A stretch of 64,000 nt of DNA from NCBI GenBank assembly GCA_963623365.1, contig CAVFJY010000006.1, positions 1 to 64,000 on the forward strand, given 5' to 3'. A program made the translations under genes and the position numbers. How positions within the stretch are numbered: position 1 is the first letter of the stretch; every line of letters begins with the position of its first letter. Below are positions 31,768 through 40,035 of this stretch, piece by piece. The notes beneath the pieces are model-generated. The model ran no database searches and had not been told where the DNA came from. It worked only from the letters and a program-made list of their open reading frames with translations. The DNA is from UBA2834 sp963623365. Lineage in GTDB: Bacteria; Patescibacteriota; Saccharimonadia; Saccharimonadales; Saccharimonadaceae.

Positions 31768-31845
31768 GGTGGGTATAGCTCAGCTGGTTAGAGCGTCGGT
31801 TTGTGGCACCGAAGGTCGGAGGTTCGAACCCTCTTACCCACCCCA
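31768..31845 (+). tRNA. tRNA-His (GTG)
   Basis: Acceptor GTGGGTA/TACCCAC with an encoded extra G(-1) opposite C73, the tRNA-His hallmark. Anticodon stem TCGGT/ACCGA, loop TTGTGGC, encoded CCA. Confidence 0.96.
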
Positions 31846-31854
31846 TACCATTCC

Positions 31855-31929
31855 GCGAGTTTCATATAACGGTTATTATGTGAGTTTTCCAAACTCAACA
31901 CGAGAGTTCGACTCTCTCAACTCGCACCA
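31855..31929 (+). tRNA. tRNA-Gly (TCC)
   Basis: Acceptor GCGAGTT/AACTCGC, anticodon stem TGAGT/ACTCA, loop TTTCCAA (TCC), encoded CCA. Same weak D-stem as the tRNA-Gly(CCC) at 2035. Nine bases after tRNA-His, so co-transcribed. Confidence 0.95.
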
Positions 31930-31938
31930 AATATAATC

Positions 31939-31963
31939 ACGACCCCCGCGGTCGTCTTTTTTT
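31939..31963 (+). terminator. Terminator after tRNA-Gly
   Basis: ACGACC/GGTCGT stem, then CTTTTTTT. Confidence 0.88.
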
Positions 31964-31981
31964 AGATGCAAAAATTCCATG

Positions 31982-32008
31982 AAAAAACTCCGGCAAACCG
32001 TCGGAGTT
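31982..32008 (-). terminator. Terminator of the archaemetzincin-like gene
   Basis: AACTCCG/CGGAGTT stem followed by TTTTTT on the minus strand. Confidence 0.88.
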
Positions 32009-32031
32009 CTTCGAATGTTTCATTTTTTTCT

Positions 32032-32733
32032 TCATCTATTTGCGCTCGCCACTACGCGTTCGCGTCTGTGACTATACACATTCACTCCGCGCCCCTCGCT
32101 CGCTTCATAATTCAGCTTAAAGCGATTCAAATCCGCCAAGCACTGCGCACAAAAGCAATTTCGCGCATCCTCTTCGCGCACCGCTTTCAGCAGTTCCGCC
32201 AGATTCAGCGTTTGTCGCATCGAACAACGCGGATTCGTACAATGCTCGCCCAGATTCATTTCCGTATGACCACGGTTCAAATCGCGCGCGCAGGCAAAGA
32301 TATGCCCCAGTTCATGGCGCAAAGTGCGACGAATACAAGCCGACAGTGTCGCCTTATCTAAATGTCGATAACGCGCCACACTTTGCACTGTTACGCGTGC
32401 ATTCATGCGCGCCGCCCCGAAGCACCAATTTGCACCGTTAATATACAAATCTTGCCCCGTAAACAGCACCATTGCGCCAGGCTCCACCCATGCGCTCATT
32501 GCGTCCGCCATCATCGACAAAATATTTGTGGCATTTGCCTGCCCCTTACGATTATGTGGCGCAAAATACATCATTAAATCGGCGCTTTTATAGCGTCCAA
32601 ACTGCCACGTATCTGTACCATAACAGATTACTTCGCAGTTAAACATCGCCTCCGTTTCACGCATTCCCGCCATAATCGCTTTCTGCTCGACCGGACGCAC
32701 ACTGCTGTCCCAGCAAATATATATTGGAAACAT
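32032..32733 (-). CDS. Archaemetzincin-like zinc metallopeptidase (cassette class)
   Basis: 233 residues. A zinc-protease site HELGH lies at 140-144, followed after an insertion by HCTNPRCSM (164-172) and CAQC (195-198). This matches the peptidase family M54 signature HExxH...HC-x4-C-x-M...C-x2-C, except that the usual tight HExxHxxGxxHC spacing is stretched by about 13 residues. Upstream, TGQDLYINGANWCFGAARM resembles the archaemetzincin core strand and helix. No signal peptide is present. The ATG at 32733 has GGGGGA upstream; an out-of-frame ATG lies 4 nt earlier. Own consensus promoter and terminator. Confidence 0.8.
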   Translation of the reverse strand: MFPIYICWDSSVRPVEQKAIMAGMRETEAMFNCEVICYGTDTWQFGRYKSADLMMYFAPHNRKGQANATNILSMMADAMSAWVEPGAMVLFTGQDLYINGANWCFGAARMNARVTVQSVARYRHLDKATLSACIRRTLRHELGHIFACARDLNRGHTEMNLGEHCTNPRCSMRQTLNLAELLKAVREEDARNCFCAQCLADLNRFKLNYEASEGRGVNVYSHRRERVVASANR

Positions 32734-32787
32734 TCATTATTTCCCCCTTTCAAAGATCTTTGGCACAAAAAACGCCCCAATATCTCT

Positions 32788-32816
32788 ATTATATCACAAA
32801 TCGCCAAAAAAGTCAA
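32788..32816 (-). promoter_or_regulatory. Near-consensus promoter (cassette class)
   Basis: Minus strand TTGACT (32816-32811), 17-nt spacer, TATAAT (32793-32788). Drives the gene at 32733 with a leader of about 50 nt. Confidence 0.87.
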
Positions 32817-32905
32817 TAGATATACCATTACCGCCCCCATTAAACTACCGTCCTCCACTTAAGCACCACATCCAGCCGTCGCGTCCTGCCAAACCAACAA
32901 AGCGA

Positions 32906-34666
32906 CTAAGCCAAATCCGACGCCACCCGGTTCACTTCCTCGAAGGTCGTCAAGCCCGTCAACGCTTTCAATACGCCGTCCTGCCGCATCGTAATCGCCC
33001 CCTTCATCTTTGCCACCCGCATAATATCGCCCGACGTCGCATGCGCCACAATCAATTTCTGAATATCTTCATCTACCGAAATCGTCTCATACAAACCCGC
33101 GCGCCCTTTATATCCACCAGGCGTTTCTTCCGAATCAATCCCTTTCACTAGCGTATAGCTCTTCGAATTTGCTACCGGTAAAGTCCCATAGCCCAATTTC
33201 TCGCTCACTGCTGGCACATCACCTTGCGACTGCGGCAATAAGCCTCCCACTACTTGTCGAATCGCATTCGTCTCCAAATCCGATGTCTGATAACTCTCAC
33301 GCCGCTCCGCCACTCGTCGTACCAAGCGCTGCCCAATCACCGTATTCAACGTCGACGCAATCAAAAACGGCTCAATTCCCATATCCAGCAAACGCGGCAT
33401 AATACCTGCTGCTGAGTTCGTGTGCAATGTCGAAAACACCAAATGCCCCGTCAGTGCCGCCTGCACCGCCAGGTTCGCCGTTTCGCCATCACGAATCTCC
33501 CCCACCATTACTACGTCTGGGTCCTGACGCAAAATCGAACGCAAGCCCGACGCAAAGGTCAAACCCGCATCATTATTAATCTGAATCTGGTTCACACCAT
33601 CCATCTTATACTCGACCGGATCCTCAAGCGTCACGATATTAATTTTCTCATTCTTAATCTTCTTAATTAGCGCATATAGCGTCGTCGATTTACCCGAACC
33701 CGTTGGGCCAGATGTCAGAATCATTCCGTTTGGTTTAGAAATCCCTTCCAACACATCCGCCAGCGCACGCCCCGTCATCCCCATCTTCTCGACTTCCATC
33801 GACGTACCCGACTTATCCAACAGACGAATCACCACTTGCTCGCCCCATACGACTGGCGACGTCGCAATACGCAAATCAATTGCATTATCATTCACCACCA
33901 CCGCAAACTGGCCGTCCTGCGGAATCCGATGCTCATCAATTTTCAACTTCGCCATAATCTTAATCCGCGACACTAACGCCGCCTCAATCGATTTCGGCAA
34001 TTCCATCGTTTGGCGCAGCACACCATCAATCCGCATCCGAATTACCAAGGATTTTTCCAAAGGTTCAATATGGATATCCGATGCCTTCGATTTCGCCGCA
34101 TAATCCAAAATCGACGACAACGCTTTCGAAATCGGCGAATCTTGCGTAATCGTCTGCGCCACCTCGCCCGACTGCGACCGCATCGCCTCTTCCTCGCGTT
34201 GCGCCGCCTTATCGACATCCTTCAAATCCGCTACATAATGCATCAAGGCATTTTCAATCCCTGCCGCCGATGTCATAACCGTCCGAATTGGCATTCGCAC
34301 CAGCGTCGAAATATAATCCGTCCGCTGCACGTTTGTCGTATCCAGCATCGCCACCACTAACATACCCGCCTGCATTCCCAACGGAATCGTTTTCGATCTC
34401 GCTGCCACATCCTGCGGAATCTTCTGCAATACCTGCTTATCGAACTTTACGCCCCGAATATCATAATACGGAATATTCAGCACCTTCGCTGTCGCGTGCT
34501 GAATGCAATCATCTGTCGCAATATTCTTGCTCTTCAGCACTGCCAAAACCGGCTGGCCGCTCTTCGAGACCTCATTATAGGTCTTTCGCACCAAGCCAGC
34601 ATCAACCAAGCCATTCTCAACCAAGAGACTTACGACTTTATCTTGCGTCTCCTTATTTAGGAGCAT
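32906..34666 (-). CDS. pilB: Pilus extension ATPase PilB (GspE family)
   Basis: 586 residues. The N-terminal MshEN-like domain covers about 1-150; the ATPase follows with SDIHIEP, Walker A GPTGSGKSTT near 320, Walker B DVVMVGEIRDGET and His-box TGHLVFSTLHTNSA. Powers pilus polymerisation, opposing PilT. The four-Cys zinc insert usual in GspE/PilB after GQRLVRR is missing: that region has no Cys and is replaced by a Gln/Ser-rich loop. First pilus gene by position, but last of the pilM-to-pilB operon read on the minus strand. Confidence 0.93.
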   Translation of the reverse strand: MLLNKETQDKVVSLLVENGLVDAGLVRKTYNEVSKSGQPVLAVLKSKNIATDDCIQHATAKVLNIPYYDIRGVKFDKQVLQKIPQDVAARSKTIPLGMQAGMLVVAMLDTTNVQRTDYISTLVRMPIRTVMTSAAGIENALMHYVADLKDVDKAAQREEEAMRSQSGEVAQTITQDSPISKALSSILDYAAKSKASDIHIEPLEKSLVIRMRIDGVLRQTMELPKSIEAALVSRIKIMAKLKIDEHRIPQDGQFAVVVNDNAIDLRIATSPVVWGEQVVIRLLDKSGTSMEVEKMGMTGRALADVLEGISKPNGMILTSGPTGSGKSTTLYALIKKIKNEKINIVTLEDPVEYKMDGVNQIQINNDAGLTFASGLRSILRQDPDVVMVGEIRDGETANLAVQAALTGHLVFSTLHTNSAAGIMPRLLDMGIEPFLIASTLNTVIGQRLVRRVAERRESYQTSDLETNAIRQVVGGLLPQSQGDVPAVSEKLGYGTLPVANSKSYTLVKGIDSEETPGGYKGRAGLYETISVDEDIQKLIVAHATSGDIMRVAKMKGAITMRQDGVLKALTGLTTFEEVNRVASDLA

Positions 34667-34669
34667 GTC

Positions 34670-35041
34670 TTATTCCTCCGGCGTGTCCGGAGTTGGAGTC
34701 TCATCTCCCCCACCATCATCGTCGTTTTCTGCGTTGTTTGTGTCTTCATTCTCATTTTCATCATCACTACTGCCATTCTCGCTCACGCAATCTCTGCGAT
34801 CGGGATCCCATACCATACCTGCCTCACAGTTACCAATGTAAACTTCTACTGTTGGATTACTCGCCGAATTATTAAAAGTTTCAATATCCGGGCTCGCTAA
34901 AGTTCCGCTAATCTCGTCCACATAAATCATATCGGCCGTCAAGTCTGCCGGATCGCCCAAAATCCAATTGCCCAAGAAATACGACGCAATTACCGATACT
35001 ACTGCAATCAAGATAATTAAAGCTATGTCCGTATTTTTCAT
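34670..35041 (-). CDS. Small membrane protein with acidic tail, in pilus operon
   Basis: 123 residues: one transmembrane helix (about 7-29), a short outer domain with two Cys (NCEAGMVWDPDRRDC), and a low-complexity Asp/Asn/Glu/Gly tail. Overlaps the upstream gene by ATGA and lies 3 bases before pilB, so it is probably a pilus-assembly accessory of this lineage (position equivalent to PilP). No family recognised. Confidence 0.7.
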   Translation of the reverse strand: MKNTDIALIILIAVVSVIASYFLGNWILGDPADLTADMIYVDEISGTLASPDIETFNNSASNPTVEVYIGNCEAGMVWDPDRRDCVSENGSSDDENENEDTNNAENDDDGGGDETPTPDTPEE

Positions 35042-35904
35042 TTCGATTTAATCTCCGATCCATTTTTCCTCGTACATTCTTCGCTTTCGCCATCCGCGCA
35101 CAAAGTCTTCTTATTAATCGTAATCGATTTATTATTCGAATAATAACTTACATAGGTCGCCGACAAATCAATCGTATTATCGCTCTCACTCGGTTCTAGT
35201 GAAATCGAGAAGGAGGCAATATCAAATGGTCGCACTGAACTCTCAATTGAACTTAAAGCCGTCATAATATCATCTGGCGTTCCGTTCAACGATATCGACA
35301 CGCCAATCGGCTCCACGCTTAATTTCTGTTGCGCCTGTTCAAACGAATCGCTTGAACTTGCTACTTGCAAACGAGACGGAATTGTCGCCGACCGTTCCGT
35401 GTTAATCGTTTTAATTTCCAGCTTTTCCTTTGCTTCCTCAATCGCCCACATCAACAGCTGCTGCATACTCGCCTTTGTCGCCTCTTCGTTATAGGATGCC
35501 GGCATCGAATCTGGAATCACCCGCAACGCTGTACAAGTACGCGCGATTTGCAACTGCGACAAACTATATTCAAAACTTTCCAATTTCTCGCTTGTGCACG
35601 CACTCGTCCGTTTCCGTGCCACCGATTCCAAATACTCATTCGATGACATCCCTTCCACTTCCGACGCCAAACTCATTAAGTTATTTTGGACTGTCTTAAT
35701 GCCCTCAATCGCCTCAGTCTTTTCACTAATCACGTCATTATTGAACTTAATCACCTTTGCAAGATAGACTACACCAACTAGAGTCACGCCCAGCACCACC
35801 GACGCACTTGCAATTGCTATAAACATATTGCGTTTTGCGCTATCAATCCTCGCTCTTTTTCCCAGCGCTGCCTTGTTCTTATCCTTACTTGCCGACAATA
35901 CCAT
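35038..35904 (-). CDS. PilO-like pilus assembly protein (by position and topology)
   Basis: 288 residues. Cytoplasmic basic head, one transmembrane helix (about 28-50), a coiled-coil-like stretch (52-90), and an outer alpha/beta domain with several Cys. This is the PilO topology, and the position after a PilN-like gene matches, but sequence similarity is not clear to me. PilN/PilO heterodimers link cytoplasmic PilM to the envelope. Confidence 0.6.
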   Translation of the reverse strand: MVLSASKDKNKAALGKRARIDSAKRNMFIAIASASVVLGVTLVGVVYLAKVIKFNNDVISEKTEAIEGIKTVQNNLMSLASEVEGMSSNEYLESVARKRTSACTSEKLESFEYSLSQLQIARTCTALRVIPDSMPASYNEEATKASMQQLLMWAIEEAKEKLEIKTINTERSATIPSRLQVASSSDSFEQAQQKLSVEPIGVSISLNGTPDDIMTALSSIESSVRPFDIASFSISLEPSESDNTIDLSATYVSYYSNNKSITINKKTLCADGESEECTRKNGSEIKSK

Positions 35905-35906
35905 AA

Positions 35907-37031
35907 TTATCCCTCTATCTTATTTGCCTTTTCCGTAAACATATCGCGCACCTGAATATAACTATCCGTCACGTTCATACGGGTTGGCCCAATAATCTGC
36001 ATATGATTATTCGCACCCTTAAAGATTTCCATATTAACATATACTGTCGTCGTAAATGTCACTACCGTCTGTTCGTTCGAATCTTTACCAAACGACGAAT
36101 CATTCACTACCACTTCCTCTGTTACTAAAGGACAATTTTCTAGTCTTGCATCTTTATCCAGCTTTCCATCCTCTGTATAACTATTACATTTACTCTCAAA
36201 ATAATAGCCCGCCTTCATATTCAACTTCTTAATCGTCTCGCTCTTACCTGTCGCATAATCTCCATTTTGCGCCGCCGACATATCGCTCTCGGTTGCATAA
36301 GTTCGCAAAATATAAATATCCTCTACCTTATTCTCTTGCGCACTCGCCTGCTCTTCGTCGTCTACCGATGTCATCTCCGCCTCGCAGCCCGCCGCACCTT
36401 TGTGATAAATGCCAAAAATTAAGCCTTCAATCGTTGTTTCCGTAATACAAAAACTTGGAATCTTTTCATAATCATTTTCTGTACCCGCAATTTTGCGCAT
36501 ATAATCACCGTAATCAAACGAGGATTCGCTTGCATTCTTCTTGAAACCCTCGACTGCACGATAGCCAATCCCATTCGAAGCATAAGCTTGCGCATCGAAA
36601 TATAGCGATCCTTCATTCATATCCGCGCTTAGCTCCGATGCCATAATATTGTCATCACCGGAAATCAACAAAATATCTAATACTGGGAACAAGCGTGACA
36701 TCTTAATTCGCTCGCCATTCAACAGCGAAATGTTCCGCATTTGATCTTGCATGGTCAGCAGCGCTTCATAATTTTCAATTTTCAAAATCGCCGTACCATA
36801 ATTCGCATCGCATTTTTTCACATCGCCACCTACGCCACTCGTCCGACAGGTCGCCTCAGTATCCTTCGCGCTTAATAATATACCTTGCGTAGCAGTCACA
36901 CCGCCCAAAACCGCCAAAACCGCTCCACAGGAAATTGAGACAATGATGCAGACTAAAATAATCAAGTTGCGCACTTTTTGTTTATGTAGCAATTCCGCTT
37001 TAACATCTGGCACTAAACTAATTTCGTACAT
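35907..37031 (-). CDS. PilN-like pilus assembly protein
   Basis: 374 residues. Begins MYEISLVPDVKAELL, close to the PilN N-terminal motif (INLLP...), which binds PilM. A transmembrane helix at about 24-48 and a long outer domain follow. It is longer than usual PilN (about 200 aa), with Cys-containing insertions. Lies 6 bases after pilM. Confidence 0.7.
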   Translation of the reverse strand: MYEISLVPDVKAELLHKQKVRNLIILVCIIVSISCGAVLAVLGGVTATQGILLSAKDTEATCRTSGVGGDVKKCDANYGTAILKIENYEALLTMQDQMRNISLLNGERIKMSRLFPVLDILLISGDDNIMASELSADMNEGSLYFDAQAYASNGIGYRAVEGFKKNASESSFDYGDYMRKIAGTENDYEKIPSFCITETTIEGLIFGIYHKGAAGCEAEMTSVDDEEQASAQENKVEDIYILRTYATESDMSAAQNGDYATGKSETIKKLNMKAGYYFESKCNSYTEDGKLDKDARLENCPLVTEEVVVNDSSFGKDSNEQTVVTFTTTVYVNMEIFKGANNHMQIIGPTRMNVTDSYIQVRDMFTEKANKIEG

Positions 37032-37037
37032 AATACC

Positions 37038-38084
37038 CTACCTGCTATTCGTCCTCTCCGCTAAACCAATCGCCACTGCAAATTCCGCTGCCACCTGCGA
37101 CAAAGCTTGTTGCTGTTGTTGCGTTACGCGCACCATTTGCCATGGATTTCCCTGAATCGTCTGAACACTTGTTTTCGCTTCCAAATATTCCGCCAAAAAT
37201 GGAATAATTCCCGCAAAGCCGGACAGCACGATTCCACCCACCTTCACGGTTGGATACTTTGTTTGAAAGAAACGAATCGACTTCGTCAGCTCAGCCGCAA
37301 AATTCTCCAAAGTCTGATCCAAGGCCTTAAACACTTGGCCATCCAATTTATCTTGTGCTAAGCCAAATTTCAAAATAAACTGACGCGCCTGACTCTCCTT
37401 TACGTTCAAGGAGTTTGCCACCGTCCGTACTAAGACCGATAAGCCACCAGGCAACATGCGTACCAAGCGCGGTGCCCCATACACAATCGACAAATCCGTC
37501 GAATCCTCACCAAAATCAATTATCAAGCGCGCATCCGTCAGCCCAGGCGGCGTTAACGAACGCGACATCGCCAGTGAGTCCGGCTCTTGCGCCACCAAAT
37601 TAAAACCAAAAGCCTCTACGCTCTCCATCCGCTCTTCTGCATACGCAATCGCTGTACAAGACAGCAATACTTCCGTTATCTTCGGATCATTCGGGCTTGG
37701 CCCCAAAATTACATAATCCACTTTCGCATCATCAATCGGCATCGGGATATATTGATCTGCATGGTACTTAATAATCTTTTCCATCGACTTTTTATCTTGT
37801 GTTGGAATTTCAATAATCGTTGTAAAAGTCTTCGTCGACGGCATCCCTAGCGCGATATTTTTTGTCTTAATTCCCGCTTGGTCGGCGACACTCTTAATCG
37901 TTTCGCCTAATTTTCGCCGCCCCGCATCACTACTATCTTGTAGCACTTGTCGGCTAACTGGCACATATGCAAACCGCTCCAAAATCCAACCATGCGCAAT
38001 GTTTCCAGACAACTGAACCATCCTTAGCGCATCTGTTCCGATATCTAATGCGAAGAAGTCGCCCACACCATAGCCTAAACTCAT
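37038..38084 (-). CDS. pilM: Pilus assembly ATPase-fold protein PilM
   Basis: 348 residues of the actin-like PilM/FtsA fold: FALDIGTDALRMVQL (phosphate 1), ARLIIDFGEDSTDLSIV (phosphate 2), GGIVLSGFAGIIPFL (adenosine). Cytoplasmic; recruits PilN. Start: TAAACT (38096-38091) preceded by TGC ends 6 nt before the ATG. First gene of the pilM-pilN-pilO-like-34670-pilB operon. Confidence 0.92.
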   Translation of the reverse strand: MSLGYGVGDFFALDIGTDALRMVQLSGNIAHGWILERFAYVPVSRQVLQDSSDAGRRKLGETIKSVADQAGIKTKNIALGMPSTKTFTTIIEIPTQDKKSMEKIIKYHADQYIPMPIDDAKVDYVILGPSPNDPKITEVLLSCTAIAYAEERMESVEAFGFNLVAQEPDSLAMSRSLTPPGLTDARLIIDFGEDSTDLSIVYGAPRLVRMLPGGLSVLVRTVANSLNVKESQARQFILKFGLAQDKLDGQVFKALDQTLENFAAELTKSIRFFQTKYPTVKVGGIVLSGFAGIIPFLAEYLEAKTSVQTIQGNPWQMVRVTQQQQQALSQVAAEFAVAIGLAERTNSR

Positions 38085-38090
38085 ACATCA

Positions 38091-38096
38091 AGTTTA
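38091..38096 (-). promoter_or_regulatory. Extended -10 box, leaderless start of pilM
   Basis: TGCTAAACT on the minus strand, hexamer 6 nt before the ATG at 38084. Confidence 0.65.
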
Positions 38097-38140
38097 GCAT
38101 AAGCGACTTCTAAAACGCAAATCTTTTTAACTAAAAATTG

Positions 38141-39199
38141 CTATACATTAAACTTAAATTCCACCACATCGCCATCGCGCATCACGTAGTCTTTTCCCTC
38201 TGTTCGCATCAAGCCCGCCTCGCGTACTGCTTTCTCTGACCCTAAACGTACCAAATCATCATAGGCACAAATCGACGCCGCAATAAAACCACGCTGAAAA
38301 TCCGAATGAATCACCCCTGCCGCCTCTGGCGCCGTCGCGCCGCGCTTAATCGTCCACGCTCGCGTTTCTTTTTTGCCTGCCGTCAAGTAACTCTGCAGGC
38401 CCAATGTCTCATATGCCACGCGCACCAACTGGCTCAGCCCATCTTCCTTGATGCCATAACTCTCCAAGAATTCCCGCTTTTCTTCCGCCATCATCTCCAC
38501 CATTTCTGACTCCAACTTCGCATTCACAAATACACATTGTTGTGGCGCCACCAGGGCCGCCAATTCCGCTTTCTTCGCCTCGTCGACCACTTCATTCTCG
38601 TCCATATTAAACATATAGAAAACCGGCTTCGCACTCAATAAATCTAGCCCGTCCACCGCCTCAATTAGCATTTTGCCATTTTTCAAATCATCCAACGCCC
38701 GCGATGCTTGCTCTGCTCGCTTCGCCGCTTCTTTGTCACCACCTCTCGCTTCTTTCTGAATTTTTGGCAAAGTTCTTTCCAAAGTCTCAATGTCCGCTAG
38801 CACCAATTCCGTTTCTACCGTTTCAATATCCCGCTTCGGATCCGGTCCTCCCGCCACATGCGTCACATTCGCATCCGCAAAGGCCCGCACTACATGGCAA
38901 ATCACCTTACATTCGCGAATATTTGCCAAAAACTTATTACCTAGGCCTTCGCCCTTCGACGCCCCCGCAATTAGCCCCGCAATATCTACAAATTCCACTG
39001 TCGCCGGCACAACTTTTTTCGACTCATACATCTTCGCCAACACCGCCAAGCGCTCGTCGGGCACACCCACAATTCCTGTATTCGGCTCTATCGTTGCAAA
39101 AGGATAATTCGCCGCTAGCGCTCCTGCATTTGTCAGCGCATTAAACAGCGTACTCTTTCCTACGTTCGCCAATCCCACAATTCCAATCTGTAAACTCAT
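38141..39199 (-). CDS. ychF: Ribosome-binding GTPase/ATPase YchF
   Basis: 352 residues from the ATG at 39199; the frame opens earlier without support. G1 is GLANVGKSTLFNAL, G3 is DIAGLIAGASKGEGLGNKFLANIR (typical of YchF/OLA1), NMDENE replaces the usual NKxD, and a TGS domain ends ...YVMRDGDVVEFKFNV. Universally conserved P-loop protein tied to translation and stress. TATAAT (39212-39207) ends 7 nt before the ATG: leaderless. Confidence 0.95.
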   Translation of the reverse strand: MSLQIGIVGLANVGKSTLFNALTNAGALAANYPFATIEPNTGIVGVPDERLAVLAKMYESKKVVPATVEFVDIAGLIAGASKGEGLGNKFLANIRECKVICHVVRAFADANVTHVAGGPDPKRDIETVETELVLADIETLERTLPKIQKEARGGDKEAAKRAEQASRALDDLKNGKMLIEAVDGLDLLSAKPVFYMFNMDENEVVDEAKKAELAALVAPQQCVFVNAKLESEMVEMMAEEKREFLESYGIKEDGLSQLVRVAYETLGLQSYLTAGKKETRAWTIKRGATAPEAAGVIHSDFQRGFIAASICAYDDLVRLGSEKAVREAGLMRTEGKDYVMRDGDVVEFKFNV

Positions 39200-39206
39200 G
39201 CCTGCT

Positions 39207-39212
39207 ATTATA
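39207..39212 (-). promoter_or_regulatory. -10 box, leaderless start of ychF
   Basis: TATAAT on the minus strand, 7 nt before the ATG at 39199, inside the space after the preceding gene's stop. Confidence 0.68.
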
Positions 39213-39227
39213 ACAGATAGCGCAAAA

Positions 39228-39998
39228 TTATTCGCTCTCGCCAATCTTTAAGGTATATGTCTCGGCCAGATTAAATTTATTGCTTTTTGCATCCGGCCCC
39301 TCAATCACGATATAGTGCACTAATTCATCTTCAGCTTCAAACCACCATGTTTTCGACCAAATATTTTCATCTGCATGATAATAACTCACTAAATATGCTT
39401 CGTATTCATTCAAAGCTACCTTTTTTACGTCTTTCAGCTCCGTCACTTCTTCATCCTTGCTTAATTCCTCAAACCGTTCCGCTGCATATTCAGCCGCCTT
39501 CATTTGATCGTCATTCTCATCACTACCAATTATTCCTGTTTCTGCGCCAATCATTAACGTATACAGACCATTCGCGTATATTAATCCGTCAGCCACTTCT
39601 CCAGATTTTTTCCACGTCCCATTTGTCGTGATATATCCTAGTCCATCACTACCAATATATACCGCCTCCGCATCGTCACTCTCGTCACCCTCATCGTTCT
39701 CGACATTAGCATTCTCATTCGCCCCTTCTTGTTCAGCACTGCCATTATCCGTCGAATTCACCGTCGCCGCCATATTCCAACTCGCCAACATCGGGCCCAA
39801 CACCATCAGTCCACAAATTAAAATCACTAAACCAGTCACTAAGCCAATCGCCAGTATTGCTTGCGATTTTTTCCCATTTTCCGCATTTTCTGTTGGCGCA
39901 ACATCATCCTCGTTCGCCCGTTTCTCATTCTTAGTCGTTTCATTTTTACTCCCGGCCACTTCCGCTTCTTGCCGTCGCTCTGTCTCAGTCTCTTCCAC
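39228..39998 (-). CDS. Single-pass membrane protein of unknown function
   Basis: 256 residues from a GTG with AGGA upstream. Acidic/polar cytoplasmic head (1-44), one transmembrane helix (about 46-70), an Asn/Glu/Asp-rich linker, then an outer domain of about 150 residues with several Trp and Tyr. No family recognised. It lies right after the sensor kinase and could be part of, or a target of, the two-component system. Confidence 0.72.
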   Translation of the reverse strand: MEETETERRQEAEVAGSKNETTKNEKRANEDDVAPTENAENGKKSQAILAIGLVTGLVILICGLMVLGPMLASWNMAATVNSTDNGSAEQEGANENANVENDEGDESDDAEAVYIGSDGLGYITTNGTWKKSGEVADGLIYANGLYTLMIGAETGIIGSDENDDQMKAAEYAAERFEELSKDEEVTELKDVKKVALNEYEAYLVSYYHADENIWSKTWWFEAEDELVHYIVIEGPDAKSNKFNLAETYTLKIGESE

Positions 39999-40035
39999 GT
40001 TTTATCCTAATTAACTTTAGCTTAATTATAATTCG

